A stretch of 64,000 bases of DNA, taken from the NCBI RefSeq assembly GCF_900239975.1, contig NZ_LS992154.1, positions 248,001 to 312,000 of the forward strand. The letters are read 5' to 3'. The translations under genes and the position numbers were made by a program. This document shows, piece after piece, positions 57,960 through 64,000 of this stretch. Under the pieces are notes generated by a model that was given only the letters and a program-made list of their open reading frames with translations, did not search any database and had not been told where the DNA came from. The DNA comes from Chlamydia poikilotherma (GTDB lineage: Bacteria; Chlamydiota; Chlamydiia; Chlamydiales; Chlamydiaceae). Within the stretch, counting starts at the first letter, position 1. Each line of letters starts with the position of its first letter.

Positions 57960-60566
57960 TTAAAATAGGAACTGACTGCCGATATCTCCCGAATAATATT
58001 GTGAAGATTTGCGTATCTCTGCGCAACATTTTGAAAATAGCGTAATATTATCTAAGATTGCACAATGCATAGACAATTGTGCTGCTAGTGCTTGCCTTGA
58101 GAGATTTGTTCCTGAAGTTTTCCATGTAGCAAAAGGTGCATAGGTGGAGGTAATTGTAGAACATGGATTTTGGCGGAATAGATCTGCAATGAAGGCTAGA
58201 GATGTTGAATAGAAAATAGGCCAGCGCGAATTATGTCCTTCCAAACGCACGCCGATAGGTAGGGAGACATTGCCTAATTTACTGCTGGTAATTTCATGTT
58301 TTTTCTCTCCCTCTTCTTTAAATTTCCTTTGATAAGCATAGACACCTTGAAGATTCATAAAAGGAAGAATCTGATGGAAGATATTATGCTCTTCATGGAA
58401 ATCAAAAGATAGAGAAGATCCTAATTCAGCACCTACACAATGGGTATTCCAATACCCGTGGGTAATTTCTGAAGATTTTCGTGTTATCGTGAGTTTGTTT
58501 TTACTATGGCTGTAGGTTGCTTGAACATTTAAAATTAGAGGAAGATCAGAAGAAATCTTCGATAAAAATTCAGGACGAATAAATAGGTTGCCTAGAGACC
58601 AATTTAGTATAGGTTTTATAGATGTACTATGCTGAAGGTAAAGAGATCCTGCGAGGATATTTTCACGATTTTTTGCTAAAGAGGCATCTTTAGATACCCC
58701 GAACATCTGGAAAAAGCCTATGCTAAGAATATCTTTAGAGGGAGTTTGTTGTGATAGTCCTAAAGCATAACCCCCACTAGCATGACGGAAGCCACGATTA
58801 TCTTTATGATGATCTTTATGGAAATAGTTAGAAACTTCTGAAATCCATAGTCCATTGCGGTATAGGCTGCCATCGGAAATGGTATCCATAAGGTTATGGA
58901 TACCACGAATGTCTACAAAAGCGTTCCATAGGCTATTGGGCACTAGGGAATTTCCCTGAGAGTCAATAAGACGAGGTCGGTAATGTTTTGGAGTCCAGAC
59001 AAGGTGAGCAATTTTTTCTGCATTCGTTCTTGAACGTGTATTTATTGGTCTCGGTGCTTTTTCTAACCATTCGAGCTTCCAAGATCCTTGATATCCGTAA
59101 GGATCTGTTGGAACATGCAGATGATCTATTTTTATACGTGTATCGTCTAATTCTGCACTTTCAATTTTAACTAAGGGAATTCTTGTGGAATTCGCTAATT
59201 CTATATTTTCGTAAAAATCTTCATCTTGAATATCGATATTGATTGATCCTGAAAAGGACAGTTTTTTATCTCTTGATAAGAGTGAAATTTGTCCAGGTTC
59301 TCGATACGATAACGAACGGAATTTAATTTTTGAGTTTTGTGGTTGAGGATCTAGATGATTCAATTTTACAGGAACAGTGATATTTAAGAATTCAGCATTT
59401 TGCTTCACTCTAAGCATTGTGCTTTGATCTAGAATAAACGTTGTATTGGGACGTTGAATGAAATTAAAAATTGAAAGAATTGCTCCTGAACTTAAGTTTA
59501 GAGTGCCTCCTGCTAATATCATGTCTTGTGAAATCCTAGACATGTTTATAGAAGCTAAAGAGGAGCATGACCCAACGCATTCTCCAGATGAGAATAAAAC
59601 CGTCCCCTTGTATATGTTTCCATCTGTTATTTGATTAATTAGCAGAGGAATATCGGAGGGAGAAGTTGATGTAATGGCATCATAGAATTTAACATGTCTT
59701 CCTTCTCTAGCTCCTATATAGCTAATAAAAGCATCATTTTCTAAATGAATGGCATTTTTTTCGAGGTGACTACCTCTTATTGTGGTATTTCCTGTGAAGG
59801 TAATATCTCCTTCTTCGGCAAATAGAGAAAGCTCTCCGTTAGGAGCGATGGCGATAGCTCCGCCACCAGGTCGCGAATTTACATCCCCCGCAGCTGTATT
59901 ATTCATGAAATTAGTAGGGCCCATAGCTGTTAGATACATTTGCTTAGCGTAGATCGCCCCGCCACCGTTTACAGACACGTTATTAGAGAAGGTGATTTTC
60001 CGATTTCCATAAAATGATAATGAGGATGTTGTTTTTGATCCCGGATTAGGTATACAACAAATCGCTCCTCCCTTATCTGATGAGTAACATCCTGTAAAGA
60101 GGATCTCGTCATTGGATCTAAACATTAAAGATCCTTTAGAGCTGATTACACTTTTCCCTTTTTTTGAGCTGGTTGGTTCTAAAAATTTCAATTTAGAGAA
60201 ACACGACATAGTAAAGAAAGTATCTGCAGAATTAAGAATCATCTTACCTTCAGTTGTGGTAGTGATTTTATTAAATGTTAAACTGCGGTTATTTCCGTTA
60301 AAAAGAAGATCTCCCTTGGTGTTTTTAAAACAGCTAGTATTTGCAGGTTTGGTAATCGCAACATTTTGTATCAAAATGTCGTCGGATAAAATATAGGTAG
60401 TTCCTTCTTCAGTGTCTGAAGTTTTAATCGAAAAAGCCGCGTTATTTATGCCGTCAAAATTATCCGCAGAGGTGAGTGTCTTTAACACAGCAGAGTATGC
60501 TGGTGAAAAACACAAACAAGACATAGCACAGCAGCAAAAAATCCATGGATTAGGTCTTTGCGTCAT
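57960..60566 (-). CDS. PmpG-like polymorphic membrane protein with short passenger
   Basis: An 868-residue autotransporter, shorter than its neighbours because the passenger holds only about three GGAI repeats (GGAICC, GGAIYA, GGGAIAI) with FxxN motifs (FSNN, FMNN). Signal peptide at about 1-26 with three consecutive cysteines. The middle domain is followed by PYGYQGSWKLEW and a barrel beginning LVPNSLWNAFVDIRG and ending SGDIGSQFLF. No ribosome binding site is evident before the ATG. The frame is intact. Confidence 0.9.
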   Translation of the reverse strand: MTQRPNPWIFCCCAMSCLCFSPAYSAVLKTLTSADNFDGINNAAFSIKTSDTEEGTTYILSDDILIQNVAITKPANTSCFKNTKGDLLFNGNNRSLTFNKITTTTEGKMILNSADTFFTMSCFSKLKFLEPTSSKKGKSVISSKGSLMFRSNDEILFTGCYSSDKGGAICCIPNPGSKTTSSLSFYGNRKITFSNNVSVNGGGAIYAKQMYLTAMGPTNFMNNTAAGDVNSRPGGGAIAIAPNGELSLFAEEGDITFTGNTTIRGSHLEKNAIHLENDAFISYIGAREGRHVKFYDAITSTSPSDIPLLINQITDGNIYKGTVLFSSGECVGSCSSLASINMSRISQDMILAGGTLNLSSGAILSIFNFIQRPNTTFILDQSTMLRVKQNAEFLNITVPVKLNHLDPQPQNSKIKFRSLSYREPGQISLLSRDKKLSFSGSINIDIQDEDFYENIELANSTRIPLVKIESAELDDTRIKIDHLHVPTDPYGYQGSWKLEWLEKAPRPINTRSRTNAEKIAHLVWTPKHYRPRLIDSQGNSLVPNSLWNAFVDIRGIHNLMDTISDGSLYRNGLWISEVSNYFHKDHHKDNRGFRHASGGYALGLSQQTPSKDILSIGFFQMFGVSKDASLAKNRENILAGSLYLQHSTSIKPILNWSLGNLFIRPEFLSKISSDLPLILNVQATYSHSKNKLTITRKSSEITHGYWNTHCVGAELGSSLSFDFHEEHNIFHQILPFMNLQGVYAYQRKFKEEGEKKHEITSSKLGNVSLPIGVRLEGHNSRWPIFYSTSLAFIADLFRQNPCSTITSTYAPFATWKTSGTNLSRQALAAQLSMHCAILDNITLFSKCCAEIRKSSQYYSGDIGSQFLF

Positions 60567-60739
60567 ATGTTATTTCAAAAGTATATTTTCAGAATGTTTT
60601 TTTGCTTAGGGGAGGGAAATGAGAAAAAGCCTTTCCTCACATAGAAAAATTTCTGAAATTAATCAAGATCAATAAGGGATGTTTTCCTAAAGATATTTAT
60701 ATCTAAAGGACTAGGGAAAATAGATTTTTTCGTGAATGT

Positions 60740-60769
60740 ATTTCCCCTGCACTATAGAGCAGGGGAAAT
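60740..60769 (-). terminator. Terminator of the pmp at 60773-63514
   Basis: A perfect 11-base stem, ATTTCCCCTGC with GCAGGGGAAAT, begins three bases after the stop codon. Confidence 0.85.
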
Positions 60770-60772
60770 CCT

Positions 60773-63514
60773 TCAGAAATGGATAGAGCTACCAGCATTA
60801 GCGTGATAGCTTCTTGCAGATTTACGTAGTTCGATACTTCCTTGAGCAAATAGCTGGATATAGGAGGTTGGGGCATAATCTCCACCAGCTTGGAATCTTG
60901 CTGCATGTCTTTCTAGATTTGTAGCAGTTGTTATCCATGGTGTGGTAACAACATTCGTTACAATTGGTGTTGTTGTATTTTTAGGATTGTGACGGTAAGC
61001 ATCGCCCACATAAGCTGCAGAAAGTTCGTAATGGAGATTTTTAGATGCAGAATCTCCATAAACTTTCAGTCCTAAAGGTATAGAGATATTTGTCAAATGG
61101 GTGTGATCAAAAGCTCTACGTCTTAAGCCTTTTTCATGGAATCCTTTTTGGTATACGTAGACATTTTGTACTTTTACAAATGGTGACGCCATTTGGATAA
61201 CGCCATCTTTACTCTGTATAGGAATAGCTATAGATGTAGCGATATCTCCAGAATAACAATGGTTTTCCCAAGAGCTATTTGTTTGTGTAGCATCGGGATA
61301 TTTTATTTTCATGGAGTTGTCTCCATAAAAATAACCAAATTGTGCTTGGAAGGTTACTGGGAAATCATTGGTTATCTGTTTTAAAATTTTTGGTCTGAAT
61401 ACAGAGGTTCCTGCAAGGAGTTTTAAAATAGGTAATAGCTCTGTGTCGTATTGTGTATATAAAGATCCTGAAAGAATTTTCTCATGAATTCTTGCTCCTG
61501 CGTAATCTTTCGCTCTTCCAAATAGTTGGCAAAAACCAAAGTTGAATTTAAAACCATGGAGGGATTGAGAGGTTGCTCCTACGGCATAGCCTGAGCTGAA
61601 ATTTCTGAACTTGCGATTCTTATCTGTTTTCTTGCCTTTTAAGAAGTTAGATAATCCTGCACCCCAGATGTCTTTGCCTTGAGCAGAATTTGCTTCTCCT
61701 TCAATTAAACGTTGGATAGCGGCAACATCAGAAACCATTCCCCATAAGCTATTAGGAACTAAAGAGGTGTAGCTTTTTGTATCTCCAGCAGTAGGGAGGT
61801 AACCTTGCGGTTGCCAACCTAAAGTCGCTACTTTTTCTTTGGCAGTTCCAGATCCTTGAGGAACATCTGCCCAGGTCAATTGCCATATACCCTGATAACC
61901 TGGATGTGAGGGGATAGCTTGATTAGGTGTGTTAGGACTATTTTCAAGTGTGATAGTTCCACCGTTTGTGGATAACTTTATAAATTCTCGATCTAATTGC
62001 TTAGCAAGATCTGGATTTTCATAAAATGTAGGATCAGAAACAGCAAGTGTGATAGCTCCTGTAACTTTTACAGTTCCAGTGCTTCTCGTAGTGCTAACTC
62101 TTGCAAAATCTGGTGAATTTACATCAGTAACACTCACCCATAAGTTTTTTAATTCTATACTTTCTGAAGCCTGTAGTTGTGTATTTTGTTCTAGTAGTAC
62201 TACAGAATTATTATCCGTCTGTGTGAAAGATTTTGCAGAAAATAAAACTCCATCTTCTAAAATAAAAGTCCCGCCAGCTAATTCTACAGGTTGTTTTAAG
62301 CTGTTGGCAGTAGTTAATAATTTAGTCTGCGGAGCATTTTGTTGTTTACCCGAGAAGATTATAGTACCTTCATAAAGTCTAGGTGCTGTTGGAAGCACAG
62401 TAGCAGATCTAATTGTGATTGGAGCAGAAGATGAGCCCCCAGAAGGTGGTGATAATGGAGCATTGATTGTCAATTTGCTTGTGGAGTCAGCTAAATCATT
62501 TGATGTAATTGGGTCGTAGAAAATGATCGATTGGCCTTTTAAAGCACATAAGTGTTCGATCTTAGCTTTGGCTCCAATATCTATAGCATTTGGGGTTCCC
62601 TTTGCTATATTGCCTTCAAAGATAATATCTCCCAATTCGGCTATTAAAGAGATACTGCCATCTTCAGAAATGGCAATGGCTCCACCGTTCTCTTTGGCTG
62701 TGTTATTAGTAAATAAAGTCCGGCCCTTGGAAGTAATAACCAGGCTTTGTGCGTAAATTGCCCCTCCATTTTTTTCTGACGAGTTACCTAAAAATGTTAG
62801 ACTATCGTTACCACCGAAGGTGAATGTGTTTTGAGCTTTAGGTAGCCCACCAGTACCAGGAGGTGGTGTAGGTGGTGGACTAGGAGGTGGGGGCGGTGGA
62901 GGAACAGGTGCTACTTTATAACAAACTGCTCCACCATTTTCTATGGAATGGTTGTTTGAAAATATAACGTGTCCATTATTAATTATCTGTAGATCAGAAC
63001 CTTCACAATAAATTGCCCCCTTACCATCCGTCACAGTAGATCCTGGAGAATTTGAGAAAGTAAGATTAGTGAGATTGGTTAACTGTAATATTTTACCAGC
63101 TGCGGTGTTGCTAATGGCAGCACCCTGTGCAGTGAGGGAGATATTTTCAAATGTAAGTGAGCCGTTATCTCCTGAGAAATTTAGGTCCCCAGCAGTATTT
63201 TTAAAGCAATTTCCATCAGCGCTTGATGAACTAGAAGAACTTGCTGTGGTGACTAAAGTAATATTCTTAAAAGATACATCGGCATTTACACTGTAAGTTG
63301 TTCCCGCAGCATTACTCGATGACTTAGTGGTAAATGGTTGAGTATCTTTGTCCCCATCAAAACTTTGATTTAGCTCAGTATTTGTCTTCAATGCTGGGGT
63401 GGAAGTGTTTGTCGGTTTTCCTGGTGAAGGAGACGTTGAGGCGTTTTCAGCAAATGCTATGTGGGTGGATAGCAAGGACGACGAGAGTAAAAACCCATAA
63501 ACAGAGAGTTTCAT
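60773..63514 (-). CDS. PmpG-like polymorphic membrane protein with polyproline tract
   Basis: A 913-residue autotransporter. Signal peptide at about 1-22 (ends THIAFA). The N-terminus is Ser/Thr/Pro-rich; passenger repeats include GGAVCY, GGAIYA and GGAIAI, and one is followed by a striking proline run of more than a dozen prolines (about residues 203-220). The middle domain is followed by the HPGYQGIWQLTW linker and a barrel beginning LVPNSLWGMVSDV and ending ANAGSSIHF. An intact frame with its own terminator. Confidence 0.92.
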   Translation of the reverse strand: MKLSVYGFLLSSSLLSTHIAFAENASTSPSPGKPTNTSTPALKTNTELNQSFDGDKDTQPFTTKSSSNAAGTTYSVNADVSFKNITLVTTASSSSSSSADGNCFKNTAGDLNFSGDNGSLTFENISLTAQGAAISNTAAGKILQLTNLTNLTFSNSPGSTVTDGKGAIYCEGSDLQIINNGHVIFSNNHSIENGGAVCYKVAPVPPPPPPPSPPPTPPPGTGGLPKAQNTFTFGGNDSLTFLGNSSEKNGGAIYAQSLVITSKGRTLFTNNTAKENGGAIAISEDGSISLIAELGDIIFEGNIAKGTPNAIDIGAKAKIEHLCALKGQSIIFYDPITSNDLADSTSKLTINAPLSPPSGGSSSAPITIRSATVLPTAPRLYEGTIIFSGKQQNAPQTKLLTTANSLKQPVELAGGTFILEDGVLFSAKSFTQTDNNSVVLLEQNTQLQASESIELKNLWVSVTDVNSPDFARVSTTRSTGTVKVTGAITLAVSDPTFYENPDLAKQLDREFIKLSTNGGTITLENSPNTPNQAIPSHPGYQGIWQLTWADVPQGSGTAKEKVATLGWQPQGYLPTAGDTKSYTSLVPNSLWGMVSDVAAIQRLIEGEANSAQGKDIWGAGLSNFLKGKKTDKNRKFRNFSSGYAVGATSQSLHGFKFNFGFCQLFGRAKDYAGARIHEKILSGSLYTQYDTELLPILKLLAGTSVFRPKILKQITNDFPVTFQAQFGYFYGDNSMKIKYPDATQTNSSWENHCYSGDIATSIAIPIQSKDGVIQMASPFVKVQNVYVYQKGFHEKGLRRRAFDHTHLTNISIPLGLKVYGDSASKNLHYELSAAYVGDAYRHNPKNTTTPIVTNVVTTPWITTATNLERHAARFQAGGDYAPTSYIQLFAQGSIELRKSARSYHANAGSSIHF

Positions 63515-63610
63515 GAAGGTATCTTGGGTTATGAGGGACTGTCTCGCGAAATAGATAAAAAAATAAAAAAATTCAAGCTTATCAGAGAGAGTTTGCTGGG
63601 AGAGTGGGAA

Positions 63611-63637
63611 ACTTCCTGCTCTTAAAGAGCAGGAAGT
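63611..63637 (-). terminator. Terminator of the rightmost pmp
   Basis: Thirteen-base arms ACTTCCTGCTCTT and AAGAGCAGGAAGT around a single A, ten bases beyond the stop codon. Confidence 0.85.
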
Positions 63638-63646
63638 AAGGGAGAT

Positions 63647-64000
63647 CTAGAAATGTATTTTAGCACCAAAATCATAGTTATAACTATGAGATGAGGAGCG
63701 TAGTTCACAGTTGCCTTCTGCGAAAATTTCGATGTTTGGTCTAACAGCAAATCTTCCAGAACCTTGAATAACCACAGCTTTGGTATCTAAGTTGGTAGCT
63801 TGTGTAGCCCAAGGAGCTAAGCCTCCAATTAGAAATAGTGTCATACTTTCAGGATCGATGCGAAATACATCATGAACATACATAGCGGATAGATCATAGG
63901 CAAGTAGTTCTCTAGGACATACTCCATGGATCTTAATCCCTAGGGGAAGAGCTAGATTAGCTAGATATGTACTCGAGAATAAGCAGCGACGTAGCCCTTC
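63647..64000 (-). CDS. C-terminal part of a further PmpG-like protein (cut by window edge)
   Basis: The last 117 residues of a Pmp barrel. The frame is open from the right edge, beginning EGLRRCLFSSTYLANLALPLGIKIHG and ending NYDFGAKIHF, with the terminal phenylalanine. Segments LAYDLSAMYVHDVFR and APWATQATNLDTKAVVIQGSG line up with those of the next three pmps to its left, which places it in the PmpG-like group. The apparent start at 63883 is only an internal methionine. Confidence 0.92.
   Translation of the reverse strand, partial: EGLRRCLFSSTYLANLALPLGIKIHGVCPRELLAYDLSAMYVHDVFRIDPESMTLFLIGGLAPWATQATNLDTKAVVIQGSGRFAVRPNIEIFAEGNCELRSSSHSYNYDFGAKIHF

Noticed and set aside
45030-63883. CRISPR-like or phage tail-fibre origin for the repeats in this region
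   Set aside because: The repeats are protein-level GGA(I/L) and FxxN motifs of Pmps with divergent DNA, not spaced direct DNA repeats.

Overview
The window is a piece of a Chlamydia chromosome, most likely from the former Chlamydophila group (psittaci, abortus, caviae, felis or pneumoniae relatives). Four things point there: the hrcA-grpE-dnaK operon with a CIRCE operator, an OTU-protease effector of the ChlaOTU type, several Inc-like proteins with paired membrane segments, and a large tandem array of polymorphic membrane proteins (Pmps). The DNA is AT-rich and densely coded. No tRNA, rRNA, CRISPR array, insertion sequence or phage was recognised. Gene order from proS to glgB follows what I remember of C. 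trachomatis and C. pneumoniae; that comparison is from memory, not a search.

Positions 1-12480 are almost all minus-strand housekeeping genes: a DUF3604-type protein (cut by the left edge), the anti-anti-sigma factor RsbV, a CBS-domain membrane protein, YbeY, two tiny basic proteins too short for usual gene lists, a DUF502 membrane protein, a 3-methyladenine DNA glycosylase, RNase R, the heat-shock operon and prolyl-tRNA synthetase. The heat-shock operon ends at a strong terminator and starts at a readable promoter next to CIRCE.

Positions 12745-27725 mix conserved chlamydial genes (lipoprotein, DUF167, a lone substrate-binding protein, LL-diaminopimelate aminotransferase DapL, a DUF1207 outer-membrane protein, a LOG-family protein, MYG1, HIT, a HEAT-like repeat protein and a sodium:solute symporter) with two lineage-specific proteins that look secreted. 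One of these is a very basic protein with a perfectly repeated nuclear-type motif.

Positions 27947-40674 hold a DAHP synthase with no ordinary start codon, ChlaOTU, the arginine-binding protein ArtJ, an Inc-like protein, a metallo-beta-lactamase-fold hydrolase, HflX, MtaB, a conserved hypothetical and the glycogen branching enzyme GlgB. Positions 40815-44971 hold a large multi-hairpin membrane protein and a TepP-like effector. The effector's tail carries two YxxM motifs, five YDxP motifs and an RPLPPLP motif, a layout that resembles the host scaffold p130Cas.

Positions 45030-64000 are a minus-strand pmp array. The three genes nearest the effector (PmpE/F-like) are degraded or rearranged: one is frameshifted, one lacks its 5' end, and one has a signal peptide and barrel but no passenger. 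A short orphan 3' remnant lies beside them. The next four genes are full length (one possibly PmpH-like, the others PmpG-like), and a fifth is cut by the right edge. Most are followed by clear hairpin terminators.
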